This document shows positions 42,501 to 57,100 of a stretch of 64,000 nt of DNA, one piece after another (the stretch's first letter is position 1; each line of letters starts with the position of its first letter). Source of the DNA: Ascaris suum (Eukaryota; Nematoda; Chromadorea; Rhabditida; Ascarididae); the NCBI GenBank assembly GCA_013433145.1, contig CM024187.1, forward strand, positions 12,106,826-12,170,825, read 5' to 3'. The notes beneath the pieces are model-generated. The model searched no databases. It was given only the letters and a program-made list of their open reading frames with translations, and was not told where the DNA came from. The translations under genes were made by a program, and so were the position numbers.

Positions 42501-44204
42501 ATTTATGGAAGATTGAGTCGTTTATTGAATTTATGTGAGAAATGCCTTAAATATTCAGAATGCAATCCGTTGATGTCACCTTTACGTTGAATTGAAATGC
42601 CATCGGTGCTGCTGATGGTAGAAAATATTGGTGAAATTGACAAGGGTCAGTCTTGTCGGCTGCATCATGGTTTATCTATTTCTTCTAAATTCGCTCTTCC
42701 GGTAGCATGAGAAATATTGTTTCAGAACGACCTTGGTTAGTAGATGATCTAGATGTTTGGTTGGAAGCGTATTTCTCTAATGATTACCGATGTGCACTAA
42801 TTTTCGTCGACAATAGCGGTGCCGACGTTCTACTGGGTGTTTTGCCGTTCGCACGCGAATTCATTCGCCGTCACTCAAAGGTGATCGCCATAAAAGCATA
42901 TTTTTTTGCGTGCTTATTTTTGTTTTGAGGAAGAGTTTGGTGAATAAATTGGTTAGCCTTTAGCCGCATTCTTTTTGAAGGAACGAAGCTCCTTATTTTT
43001 AAACTAGAGTTGTGTCGTAACCATAAACTAGGCATCTATTAACGCACTTTTGTCGAAGAAGTTTTACTTTTATGCTGTGTGTGATCTCGTGTGGAAGGTT
43101 ATTTCGACATTTTGTGAAATAGAAATATATTTCTGCAGGTAATCATTGCTTGTAATTGGTCACCGGCACTGAACGACATAACAGAGCATGAAATGGAAGC
43201 GTTAATGGATGGAATATGTGAGAAAGATGAAACAATAAAGAACGCCGTTTTAGAAAGGAGGCTTATTGTATGCAACAGTGGACAGGGGTCGCCTTGCCTT
43301 GACCTCAGGTAACACTACTGTATCACTGGTTACCTACCTACTTCATTTCTCTTCAGACGATTTCGCGAGGGGAGATTGTAAAACAATGGTCAAAAACCTT
43401 TTGTTCTTAACGATTTTAATAAACAGTAACTCATTTGCACAGGGTTTTCGCCAGTGTTTGTGTCAGCAGCAACACCAGCAATGCATCACTGATTATTGAT
43501 CAGGAGTGATGGTCAGTTAGGAATTTTCGATGGAATGTAGGATTTGAGGCAGTCATTTTTAATTGAACGGCTAGATGCAAAGACATATGCAGTTCGCCAC
43601 GAATTGCACCTGTAGTTTGGTGTATTCAGCAGTTTATTTTAAAGGAGGATAAATTCTTCGTTATGTGAGTTGGTCGTGAGTGAAGGCGTCGATTTGGTCG
43701 TCATTGAAGGGATGGGTCGAGCTATTCATACCAATTTCGATGCACATTTCACATGTGACTCCTTGAAGGTTCCTCATTTTACTTAATTAACTCTTATACT
43801 CCACAATTATGTTATTTAATGTGAAACCCAAGTCTGCTACGAATCGCTGTTAGCAAACGGATAAGGAATTCTCAAGCTATATTTACTGGATGCAGTGATA
43901 TTGTTGTAAAGATTTCCAAGCAAATTTTGCGAGCATTTGAAGCCACGAAAAGATGTGGAAGCTGAATTATAGCTGACGCAAATGGCAGCACTGTGAGGAT
44001 AGCTGACGCAAATGCGTATCGGAGTTCAATCCCGAGGCTTAAGTGCTTTATCCAGGAAGCGAGGTTAACGGGCGTCAACGCGGAATGATTTGTTTGCAGG
44101 CAGCGGTAATAAAAACGAAGTGGTTGGCTGATCGACTTGGAGGAAGTGTTTTTTCTGTGGTATGTAAATTTGAGCATGGGTCTCGCGGGACGGTCTCATC
44201 GTAG
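30546..44204 (+). CDS. pnk-4: PANK4: pantothenate kinase domain fused to DUF89 phosphatase, complete 18-exon gene
   Basis: Exons: 30546-30710, 31104-31193, 31647-31738, 32402-32591, 33812-33905, 35046-35179, 36092-36193, 37588-37707, 38260-38365, 38708-38802, 39142-39297, 39710-39822, 40698-40785, 40957-41167, 42726-42880, 43139-43308, 43645-43768, 44100-44204. All junctions keep phase; total 2310 nt, 769 residues (vertebrate PANK4 is about 770). The N-terminal half is a type II pantothenate kinase fold: [13 protein letters not shown] near residue 35, [35 protein letters not shown]. The C-terminal half is a DUF89/ARMT1-type metal phosphatase: [20 protein letters not shown] with D614 and N615, D650 in [19 protein letters not shown]. 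These match the metal ligands of human PANK4 (D623, N624, D659). Mammalian PANK4 hydrolyses 4'-phosphopantetheine-type compounds. E122 and R188, the kinase catalytic residues, are present. The first donor (GTTGCT) is the weakest call. Confidence 0.95.
30898..30920 (+). repeat. Poly-T/poly-G junction tract (T12 G11)
   Basis: Twelve T directly followed by eleven G, in pnk-4 intron 1. The same T-then-G arrangement recurs at 31464-31482 and, interrupted by GA, at 33708-33734. Confidence 0.92.
31464..31482 (+). repeat. Poly-T/poly-G junction tract (T9 G10)
   Basis: Nine T directly followed by ten G, in pnk-4 intron 2, followed by further G-rich sequence (GAGGGAAGGGGG). Confidence 0.92.
31861..31874 (-). 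repeat. Poly-C tract (poly-G on the minus strand)
   Basis: Fourteen consecutive C in pnk-4 intron 3, opposite in orientation to the neighbouring G tracts. No poly-A/T adjoins it. Confidence 0.9.
33708..33734 (+). repeat. Poly-T/poly-G tract (T13, GA, G12)
   Basis: Thirteen T, then GA, then twelve G, followed by a purine-rich AGGAGGAAGGG stretch, in pnk-4 intron 4 about 80 bp before the next exon. Confidence 0.92.
43969..44014 (+). repeat. 30-bp-period duplication in the last pnk-4 intron
   Basis: ATAGCTGACGCAAATG occurs at 43969-43984 and again at 43999-44014, 30 bp apart. The intervening 14 bp is not repeated a second time. It lies in intron 17 (43769-44099). Confidence 0.85.
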
Positions 44205-47200
44205 CTGGATATCTGTGGTGAACGTTTTCCATCGTCATCGTCAGAGGTGATTGCTCACTTGAACTGCGAAGTCGTATATTGCAGAGTCGCGGGTTTGTAT
44301 TGTACCGATATGGTACGAGCTGCAAGGCGAACCAAAAGTTGTGCGGTACCTTTTCGTGTCAACATTTTCGATTGCGGTGAACGTGAAGTAACGGCAAGAT
44401 TGATGAATGATACCTGGAGCTTTAAATTAGCGCAACCAAAATAACAATTCAGCCGGAACATCTGCTTTTAAAACAGTCGAAATTGTTTTAAAAAAAGCTT
44501 TTCAAAAACTCTTGGCTCAGCCTGTAAGTCCTTAGCCAGATGTACTATGTTTGTTCCGCTGTGTTGCTTTACTTCATATTGTTCAGGTGCAAATGAACTT
44601 TGATCTTCAGGGAAAGAGATTCGATAAGATTTGTTTGGAAGTGCTAGGCGTTTTTTCCTTCATTTTTTTCTTCTGCAGCGTGTAGTGGGAAATGGTGTTA
44701 TCAATATAGTTGTTGAATTCACAAGTTGTCCAGAGATTTTCCTTCTAATCGCACGATTTAAGGAAGGAATTTTTCACTTCTCGACAGCAGGGATACACTT
44801 CATGTCGAGCGTATAGAAATTGCATCGTGCGCGTAGAGAACGCATGTTTGATCATGGTTGCCTTACATGCTACTTTGACGACTATGTGAAGAAATAAACT
44901 GATGGAATCGGAGTTTTTTCCACACTGAAGATATGACTAACAAACAAGCTCATCATGGACGCTTCACTGGATTCAATTCGTCTGTTATACTTGTTTTTTT
45001 TTCGTTTATGCCACGTTATGACTTCCCTTAATTGTTGCGCTCTGTAGGGAATGGAACGACGCTTAGATATGAAAAGAATTCTTTTGGCTTCTTGCGGCCC
45101 GTTTTCTTAGTTGCAACGCTTTCAGCAGGATTTTTCGGGCCCGCTATAAGAAACTTTCTGCAAAAGCTTTCGATAAATGGAACGAGGTGGAAACATCTGC
45201 TTAATATAGGATGTTGTCGCTTCTTTTTTGAAAGAGGCGCATGTCGAAGGCCGTGGTACGTTGCATTATGCTTTAATTAGGGACGGAAACTTCGTCATTT
45301 TTGCATTTTTTTCAGTGCCATTATTTAATGTGATCATAAAAGGTATTCTGTTTTTGTTATAAGCCGTGTCACTCAGTTTTCAAACGTCCGAGCGAGATGT
45401 GACACGTTTCCATCGTCAGTGCATAGCTCGCTTCCATTCTTTGAAAAAGCATTTCGCACAATCCGAGTCAACAGTTAACAGTCTATTATCAGTATTCGAG
45501 TCTATCTGGCTCGGATATCTCGCAACGACGCATTTGCCTCTGTCGAACTAGTGGTCTGTTGTATCTAGCGAGTTAAAACGTTGTTGCGAATTATGAAACA
45601 AGGTTTTAAGCATCGGTGGTGATATGATACGGCAGCTAACTTTGCGGCTTCTTGTAATTGGCATAAAGATGTAGTGCCACTTTCCTTTCTCCCGTTAATG
45701 AATATTTATGTTGTACTTTTCATTTTACTAGTATCAGTCATGCTACATGGGTTCTTAGGGAATTCTTGACAAGTGTTCTAGGCACATGTGCTTCTAACGT
45801 TTTATTCCATACCCTGTACATGCTGCTAAAGTTGGATGCTAGCTTTACTGCGTAGTTCGGGCAGTTATTATGCTGGTCACCACCTGTGATCTTTGCTTCT
45901 TTGAAGCCTTTGCTAATAAGGCGGCCAATAACTGGCAAAACGAAAGAGCGGCATTCAAAAGAACACAAGCACATCGTGAATGAAGGGGAACGCCTTTTGG
46001 GCATCAAGTATTGTTCGATAGGGGCGTTTTCCGTCAAATCCATCGCAACGCTTGAGTTCCAGATAGTGATTTCCGTGGCTTCCCGCCTGTCTCATGTTCT
46101 TGTGTAATAATAATTGCGCAATGAAAAATTGCGCCTAGGATAAACAGGGCAGTATCGAGCTTGTTACCCGTCTCTAACTCCGGTTTGCATCTCAATGGTT
46201 TCATTTCTAGCCGAAAGCTAATTTAGCGCCAGTTTAAGTTTCCGCAACTAGAGAAAGTATATTTTCTCATCCACCGATACTAGAGCCTGCTTGAGTCGAC
46301 TGTTAGCTTTATTGTGGTAATTCGAGCCGTTAGTTGGAAAAAAAAAATTGTGACATCTTTCACAAGGAGCAAATAAGTGCTATGGTTTGCTTTGCTGGCA
46401 TTTCATTTGAATGCCGTCCCGCAAATCTTCCCTTTCGTGTTGTCTTCCCCATTTTGAGTTATTAGTTTTTTGTCAACGTCTAACACGTGTGCAAAGTACA
46501 TCTGTCAGATGCGAGTGGCATTATATGCGCTTTTCGGTGTCACGTTTTATTGTCTGTTTAGCCCTCTTTCGGCAATCACCGTTACATCCGTTGCCACCAG
46601 CTTCCTTACATCGTTTGCTTGTCATTTATAGCTGGAGGGTTTGAACGGGGATGAAGAAAAAGTTGCGTCTATATCCCTGCGAAGATTCTTGATGCAGAGG
46701 TTTTGTCACTATTGAATGTGCAGGTGCTGCATTATCTGTTATAGGTTATGCGTTCCGTAATATTCGAAGGCCAAATGTATCCAAAAGTTTGGATCGGACA
46801 AATCTTCGGCTTTTGTCACGTTTGCGGACGACACAAAATTGCATCCATTAGACGACGGATTTATGCCTTCGCATTAATCTAGAAGCCAATAAATGTAATG
46901 TGTTTTCACCTCACAATCTTCATTACTGAAACACATTCGTCGATCGTTGCTGTTGTTAACTGCACTGTAGCAGGAAAAGACCTATTGAGAGCTTGACTAG
47001 CGCGGGATGCGGCACAAAAGGTGGAGCAAAGATCAGTTGCACAGCATGGAACGCTTTATCGTTAGTGAATGGCAAAATCGAAAACATGTGATCAAAAGTG
47101 TTGAGTGAGGGAATAAAGGATGATCTATGATATTGAGGAGTGTGAGGTGGTTGCATGTGGCACTTTTTTGTATGATTGTCCGTGAACGGCGGTGTGCGCA

Positions 47201-48550
47201 AAGGAGTGACGCGTAAAAAGGCGCTGGGCGTCGACAGCAATTAGAAAAAGGGAAAGCAGTTTGCAGCAAATTGTTGAAGAGTGCTGTGCGGACGGAAGTT
47301 GGCCCCAGCTAATAGCGCTGCTTGCTCGGCGTAGAGCATAGTTGCTCGTTCAGTTTGCCGTGCACGTTTCGCCCATTCACGGAAGACAGCAAGCAACGAC
47401 GCGTGTGATGTGCTGAATGTGTTGGCACGGATGGTGCCGCTTTTCTACATATCAAAAAGGGAAAGAGAGAGACCGAGAGTGTCTCATTGCAGATCACACG
47501 TACGTGAACTTAAATCCGCTGTCGATTGACGCCTTGCACCTACTTTCAACGACTCCTTAGGCCTTTAAATGACTGCTTAGGCTCATTCTTCGCGTTCTTA
47601 AACGTCCTTCAACTCCACTCCATGTATCCATCAAACTTCCCACTTATTTCTCTGCAATTCTGCTTTTCATCTTGCAGCCCAACGATGGTCTATTCTTCTA
47701 CTTCATTTAAACTTCATGGAATTATGGAGTCTCTAGATATTAACTGATAGCCTATTGTTGACGCTACCTACTTATGAACGAGGGTAGTTTGCCTGTGAAG
47801 AATGTTGAGGAGGCGTCGTGAAAATGGTTTGCTGGCTTGCACTTGCATCCCACTGATGAAGGCAACGTTAGTAGTCGCGAGGTGTAGGCGTGCAGCCTGC
47901 AAAGGTAATGTCGATTTGAAGAGGGAGAGCATATCCGGTCAGCGAGAGACTAAATTTCTATTTGAGAGTCTGTGCAATAAGCGGAGAGAGGGCGAGCAAA
48001 GTTCACGCATGCATCTGGCAGGTTCTTTCTGCCTCAGCGAGGATTTCATGCCTAAAAGAACAATGCAAAAATTGGCTTCGCATTTGTTTCGTCATCCGGG
48101 ATGCGCTTCGCATACCGGTATTATCGTTCGTTGGTTAGCTCGCCTCTTGATGAATTCCCTGAGTGCGTCGATTAGATGATTTAAATTGATATAAAATGGG
48201 ATTCAGTTGCTATCAATTTAATTTATGACCGAATGATCCGATCCTTCAATGAATACCTCCGCTTCAGAATTTTATCTGTTACCTTCACGTCCTATGTCTC
48301 ACCACGCATTTTACTTGTTTCATGCGTGCACTTTATTCATTTTAAACGACATAAATGACCGATTGTGCACTTTGATTTGTGGAATATGCACTAGGCTTGG
48401 GCATATAATTCGAAAGTACTTCACATAGATTTCTCTGCTGTAAACTTAACATGACCCTCGTTACAGCAGAACTTACAAATCCAAGAATGAACATGTAGAA
48501 AACTCTCAGAATTGCATCCTTTTGTCGTGGCACATTTGCCGAAGTCAGTT
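44205..48550. other. Intergenic region downstream of pnk-4
   Basis: No gene could be supported. It should include the pnk-4 3' UTR; AATAAA at 44893-44898 is one possible, rather distant, polyadenylation signal. The longest ATG-initiated frame is 47802-48179 (+, 125 codons), Arg/Cys-rich at its start and without recognised similarity. I treat it as chance. The frame at 45738-46043 (-) also has no recognisable family. Confidence 0.5.
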
Positions 48551-48559
48551 CCGAAAATT

Positions 48560-49480
48560 GTTAGCCAGGTCGGGCACCGATCGACCAAGATTCTCTCCTA
48601 ACAAAAGCATCCCAAAACCGCGTTGAGTGTGTCGATTAACTTATATTGGATGCCGGAGATCCTGTGCTCAGAGACCGCCAAAACTGAAAATTCCATTGTG
48701 TTTAAATCCGAAGAGTTAAGAGATCAAACATCCTTGAATAAAAGATGGTAAACAACTAGTCGTGCATTGTAGCCGTTGTATGAACCCAGTGTGGTAGTGG
48801 GTAATCTTGCTGCAGCGGCAACCGTCTCCATAGAAGCAGTTCGTGACCCGTTGCTCCGAGGCATCTTGGAGACTTCTGCAGATAGCTAGCGGCGTTGATC
48901 CTCATGTCTCTGTCAATAAAAGCAAGTGATTTTTTGCCAGTTATGTAGTACCCGTCCGGATCCTCGCAGACACCGGGAAATAAGTGCAGGTCGCGACGGC
49001 ATACCTTTGCTTCCTTGAGTCATTTGACAACGGTTTTGACGGTCACGTCGATGATCCCTGATAAGATTTTGTACGCATATAAAGAGCACGCCTTTTGCAG
49101 TTTACTACCATCAATCAGATGAAACATCTGCCCCGCTTTTGCTGTTCAGGTGTTTCCATAGCATCATCGATGAAGTGTTGATAACCAATTTGTAGCTTCG
49201 AATGTCCAACGTTTTACGGACAGTCCAGCAGACGCTTCCCTCACTGATTCCGTGATTTTTTTGCCACTTCTTTCATTGAATACATCCAATCCCGCTTGAA
49301 TCAGCATCATACGCTGTCGACATTCTCTAGCTTGAATGCGATGGCAGGGTAACTATTGCGCCCTCGCTCCAAAGTGTTCCTCTGCGCTTTCAGCTTCTCG
49401 TTTTCCACAGCCGGCGATTCTAACAATGTCGACTTCTTCAGTCCACCTTCGTTAAACGCCTTAACTGTAATGTGCTTTCG
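48560..49480 (-). pseudogene. Mariner/Tc1-superfamily transposase, decayed
   Basis: Read on the minus strand, pieces of a mariner-type DDD transposase appear in order, split over all three frames with stops. Near 49440 is a basic helix-turn-helix N-terminal region (KAFNEGGLKKSTLLES). Near 49220 is SMKEVAKK with ISEGSVCWTVRKTLDIRSYK, the second helix-turn-helix. Near 48950 is DGYYITGKKSLAFIDRDMRI and INAASYLQ, the strand before the second catalytic Asp. Near 48690 is SSDLNTMEFSVLAVSEHRI, the SPDLNPMD-type box with the third Asp. The reading frame is broken by several indels. It lies between pnk-4 and the glutamate transporter. I did not find terminal inverted repeats or TA duplications by eye. 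Confidence 0.82.
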
Positions 49481-49489
49481 CGGTTCATT

Positions 49490-51756
<2,267 letters not shown>

Positions 51757-52558
51757 ATAACATTTGAGGTTTTATCATCGGTCCGTGAGGTTCAAAATTT
51801 TTTGTCCTCTTTACCAATGAGATTTAAGTTTTGCCACATTTATCAGCGAGATTCGAGTTTTTATCACATGTGTGTGAGGTCTGTTTTCTTATCATACCTA
51901 TATATGATTTATCTCCTGTTTCACTTCTCTACACGTGGCGTTACTGATGCCCACTCGTTTATTCTCACAACTGTATGTAAGATTTTAATTTTTATTACAT
52001 ATATACGCGAGCTTCATGCTTTATATCACTTCTGCATGTAAGATAGTTTCTATGACGTCTTTTTTAAGCCCTCAGGTTTTGATCGCCTTTCTCTAAAGCT
52101 TCTTCTTTCCATCGCAGCCATAGGTGATGTTTACGTTTTTCTCAAGTCCCTCTGTGAGGTCCAAGTTTTTATGATACTTTATGCGACGTTTTTATCACAT
52201 TCACCTCTGAGGTTTGCGTTTTTATCCCAACTGTATTGAGGCTTTGGTTTATATCGCATCTCTGTGTGAGGTATAAGGTCTTAACACATCTATATGTGAG
52301 ATTGATGCTTTCATTGCACTTTTATGTGGTGTTCATGTTTTTGTGACTTTTACATGTGAGGATTAAATTTAGCACAGGTATGTGTAGGTTTTCATGACAT
52401 CCATCCACGAGGTTTAAGCTCTTATGATATCTCTTTAAGAGGTCTATGTTTTTATCGTTTCTATTTGCAAGTGTTTAAGTTTTGATCACACTCATATACA
52501 AAGCCCAAGTTTTTATTACGTCTGCCTCTGAGGCTTAAGCTTTTATTACATATGTACT
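51757..52558 (+). repeat. Decayed minisatellite, 30-bp period
   Basis: About 27 diverged units of 30 bp. Each begins with GAGGTTTAAGTTTTTATCAC or a variant and ends with a variant of ATCTATATGT. The periodicity is clearest from 52200 to 52558, where units start at nearly regular 30-bp steps with GAGG or a close variant. Some units toward the middle (about 52060-52140) are disturbed. It lies about 1.6 kb upstream of the glutamate transporter's first coding exon. Because 30 is a multiple of three, short open frames run through it, but no ATG frame covers it. Confidence 0.88.
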
Positions 52559-54165
52559 TCGTGCACAGCATCAGTGCTTGAAAACTACAGAACAAAAATT
52601 TTAGCTGTCACTGTAGCTTGTTTGAAATGCACCACCATGCACTTCATTACTTGAAGCAGATCCAGATTCACCCGTATCTACCCCAAATTCATTGTGACGT
52701 GAACCGTTGACAAGCACGCTTAGCCACTTCCAGCACCATTATCTGCTTAGATTTTTAGCATTTTTACACGCGTTTTTTTTACAGTCCTTCTACCGGCTTC
52801 GTTCACTAGTGCGAGATTTATTCGATTCGGTGAAACGTTAAGCGTTCAACGAGAAACCATAGGTCCGCAACTTGGTTGGGATATCCAGCTGATGCGTCAG
52901 AGTCGAAAGCATATTTCGACGCTATAATTTCGTTCACGCCATGAACGTAGAGTGTACTTTTGTCATTTTACAGAGAGCAGTAGTTGACGATGTGTCACTT
53001 TCAGATTGTCAGATATGCTGGCTGCATAGACCAAAGCACGGATCCGGACAAGAGAGAATTGAAATAGAGGGGGAAGGTTGAGAAGGTAATTCTTTCGCTC
53101 CAGAAAAAATATGAAGAAGAGTTCACATGTTAGTGGGCTTATTTAAATCGATTTCTCGGAAACCCGCACAAACGAGTCCTTTATCTCTTACTGGTGTACT
53201 ATTGATCAATCATGCTTATATGAAATTTTGGTCCCCTCCATTTCCCTCACACTGCCTTCCCTCCTTCCCACTCTAATTATCCCAAGTCTGTACTTCGTAG
53301 TAGATTTGGCTGAGCATCGGTCGCGCTCACATCTTTATCAAGTGTCGATTTTGTTCACTTCATCAGCACACACGCATATCTGATGAGCAATATGCGTCGT
53401 TAATGCATTAGCAGTTACAGCAATGATTTTTTTCAACGCAGTATTATTGAGGCACCCATTTCACTTTTCAGTTGTTTTTTCTTGGCTGCGGGTGGAAGGC
53501 ATAATGCTGACCAACAGTCATAATATTGCAACAAATGGTCGCATTGATTTCGCGCAGCACTTAGTGCACGGAATTGTAAAAATGCACCCCCAACTCATTT
53601 ATCCTCCTCTCCTTCAGTGTTTTTGGCATCAGAAGTCGACAACATTAAAAGTCGATCCATTTAACGAACATCGAGAAGATATCGACAACGCGAACGAGCC
53701 GTGTCTCTTCGCTACGCCTCAAGGTGTACGGCATTTCCTTCTCCACTGCTATACATCGTTTCCTTATAAAGCAAAAAAGAACAATCTCCATTTGAATGCA
53801 GCTTTTGTTTTTCATAATTTCTTTTTTGGACAAAGATATGTAAATGGAAGGTTAAATCGAGTCTTCACGGTTTATTAACAATCGAAGATATTCCCTTAAA
53901 ATTTCAAGACAGCGTGTTGTTCATAACGTTCGGCTCATAACAGCGGAATTTGCTCTCTATTTACAACGCTGTTTTATATTAACGTGTATAATATTCTTAA
54001 TGATCTAGTACTATGAACTAATATTTCATTAGTGAAACGATAATTGAATAAGTTTATTTGATTCCATATGCAAAAATATGAAACTTGTCGACCATTTGAA
54101 GTCAATTTCGTTTTTAATTTTATGTGTGAAATGGGGATTTTAATTACAATATTTTTTGTTTTCAG
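52559..54165. other. Upstream region of the glutamate transporter
   Basis: No conserved gene recognised. An ATG-initiated 151-codon frame (53423-53878, +) stands out by length but shows no known domain and no splice partner. The region ends with a TTTTTTGTTTTCAG acceptor at 54152-54165 immediately before the first coding exon, so 5' UTR exons or trans-splicing are possible. Confidence 0.5.
54159..54165 (+). promoter_or_regulatory. 3' splice or trans-splice acceptor 5 nt before the transporter ATG
   Basis: TTTTCAG preceded by a T-rich tract, followed by ACAGA and the ATG at 54171. This fits either an upstream 5' UTR intron or spliced-leader addition, which in nematodes commonly occurs a few nucleotides before the start codon. 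Confidence 0.6.
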
Positions 54166-54170
54166 ACAGA

Positions 54171-57100
54171 ATGAGCCGCATATCCGCTGAAAACGTGCTT
54201 CTTGTGCTGACTGTATGCGGTGTGATCAGCGGTATTTTTCTTGGTGTATCGTTGAGAGATCCCCAAACAAAGTGGACCAAAAGACAGCTCAGCTACCTCA
54301 GGTTCCCCGGTGATGTATTTGTGCGGATGCTAAAGATGCTGATATTACCGCTCATAATGTCTTCAATTGTGTAAGTTGGCTCTTTTTCGGCGAAATTTCT
54401 TGCTGTCACTTAGCCGACTTTCAGTTTTGATGCATAAATCAATACACCATTAGCGTAATAAAGCTTTTGCGAACGTGCGCCTAACTAAAGAATATGTTAT
54501 TATTGCACATTCTTGGCATTAAAATTTTTTGACGAGCCTGGATCTCATATTCGAGCTGGTCCGTTTTGATTATTCGATGATTTTTCCTACGATAGAATCC
54601 AATGGATTAATCAAAACCATCATCAAAATGTAGCAGTCTATCGATATGGTGAAGTAAAATGCAATGCCGCATTGCATAATACAAAACATTTATCTCCACC
54701 CGCTAAATATAAGATTGCCTGTAAAGAAACTGATATTTAAAGTTTATTGTAACTCTCATTCTTGAACAAATTATTTGTGCTTTACTGCAACTCTCAGTCT
54801 TGTGAATTTAAGCCGTTCATCGTTCTCTTCTGGTCGCAAATAGTGATGCGCAACTTCCAATAGCATCTCGTTTACTGAAGTTGCGCTGGAATTTGTTAAC
54901 TCGCAGTCATACTTTACAATTTCCGCACAGCCAATCGATGCAACGAAACGAATTCTTTCAAGCGGAAATCCGACTATTAAGGGCATTCGAGCTTTATTCA
55001 CTAAGCGTGAAATGACTTCTACTTAACTTTACGCTCGTTTAGTCTTTATGGAAGATGTGACGAAAATTCTTATTGCTAGTCAGTGCTATGGTAATTGAAG
55101 CACGCTGTAAAATTCGACCAATCGAAGCGGTTCGATCCACTGACTTCTGTCGAGCGACTGACCAGGCCAATCAGTGGTCAACTCAATTTCTATCTCCATG
55201 TATAGCAGTTTTATCTCAAGTCGTTAGCCCGACCATACACCACTGAAGATCGTCTGGTCGATAGTTACGCCCTCGACGTTAATTACTACACCATCTCTAT
55301 CTATAATTAAAGCATCCTTCTTTGTGTTGGTTTATTTTGGGAGAAAAATGTGAGTGTTGTCGGAATGGGAGAGGAGTCTATTTCAAACCAACTATAGGCT
55401 TTCTATCGTTAAACGTGAAACCTTATCTTAAATACATTTGTGTGATTCAAGCGAACTCCTTAGTGAAAAAATGTTGAACGCCAATCTGTGTGCACAAATA
55501 TTTAATTTAAGACACTCGCATGCGAAATCATTTGGTGGAAATGTTTTAAATCGCTCGTTGAATGTTTATTCATGTAGATGGGCTGATGTGAAGGGCTCAG
55601 ACATCCACATGTATTGAATCTATGCTAGTGCATGCGTTTCTCACCCACTTAAAAAATGTTTTACTTTATAAAACCGCAAAAACTCTCTCCTTTCGAACCA
55701 TCCAACAATTAAATTCTGGTGAAAATATCGCCTCCTCCAACAAACGTTCTTCTCCCTCCTCAATCAATCAACGAGCGCCCTTTTCTCCCTCTTCCATTCT
55801 TGATATTCGAAGAATGCTTGTTTTCAGATGCCTGAAGCACTATACACAGTATCTGTACCTTGTTGAAATTTAGAGAAGAGGAATGGCTTTCACATTAACA
55901 GATTGCTTCTTCGTGAAGTTTCAGGAAGTTCTTAGCCCTAAACTTCCGTTCAAAGTTTTATGGCGATACAGTGAGTACAGTATGAGGGATTATTTGTTGA
56001 GAGGAATTTAAAAGCAACTTATTCGAGAAATTTTTTTAATGCAAATGCCATCGTGTATCCATCTTACGTTTTGATGATCGCAAAGCCGGGATATGATAAT
56101 CTGCAGTAAACGCGTTGGATGCTTGATAAATTAGCAATCAAATAAAGTTTTCCTCAAACGTAAACGCACAATTTCTAATATAGTGATCATGAAACGCAGA
56201 GTGACATGCAGCGCCGCTCTACTACAAAAAAGGATATTTATAGCACATTTTGGCATTGATTTTTCGGGAGAAAGAGATAGAATTGGCAACTTGGTTGTCA
56301 AGGAGATTGGGGGAACAGGGGGACAGAAAATGTACACATGGATCCTTTTTGTGAATCAGAGTACACTATCGAGCTCGGCCCTTACATAACCTTTCAGTTG
56401 AACTTCTAATCGCCGCAAACTGTTCCAATACTGCATTGATATTGAGAGATGGGTAAAAAGGTTTGGATAAGTGAAAAAGGTGAGGTGACCGAGAAGTTTT
56501 ATTCCGCGTGGAACAATCATCGGATCCATTGGTTTTCATTGTAGGGAATTCAAGAAATAATTGCTCCATTTAAGTAATAGACTCTCTATGGGAATAGGTA
56601 GAAGAACGGTGCAGGGTCGTCCTACTGTCTTAATTAGATCCTATTTCAGACAAAACGGATTAAGGCACTTGCTTATTTGCCAGTCTTTCTCTTCTGGTCA
56701 TAGCCGCATTTAATTCATCAAGGATACACCGATATGGGCTGGTGCGCTTCCCCTCCCGTCGCCATTTACCAGGTTTCATCGCAAACACCCAGTGTGTCGG
56801 AGTGAAAGAATTCCGATATTTTATAGTCACGAATGTGTAGCAGCTGCTTATGTGGCGCGCTTACTTTTTTTTATCGAATCTAATGAAACTGCCCGAGGAA
56901 AAAGCAGAACACAACGACGAATTCGTCAAATGTGCAACTGTTCTGCTTATGCCAAACAAAAAACTCGTTCGAAACGTAACGTAGATCTGCCGTGTGGCCA
57001 GCTGTGACCGTACAGGCGATCTTAACGTCAATTTCAAACTGAGACTGCGCTAACAACGTAACGCAGTAACATCTTCTCCACGTTCCCTATGTATAAACTA

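Noticed and set aside
47802..48179. 125-codon plus-strand frame
   Set aside because: ATG-initiated but with no recognised domain or splice context; not distinguishable from chance.
54156..54170. Possible earlier start of the transporter at TTG (MFSDR...)
   Set aside because: The codons overlap the TTTTCAG splice acceptor and the start would be TTG; the ATG at 54171 is the credible initiator.
55081..55190. tRNA-like B-box (GGTTCGATCC) near 55126
   Set aside because: No matching A-box, acceptor stem or anticodon arm could be drawn around it.
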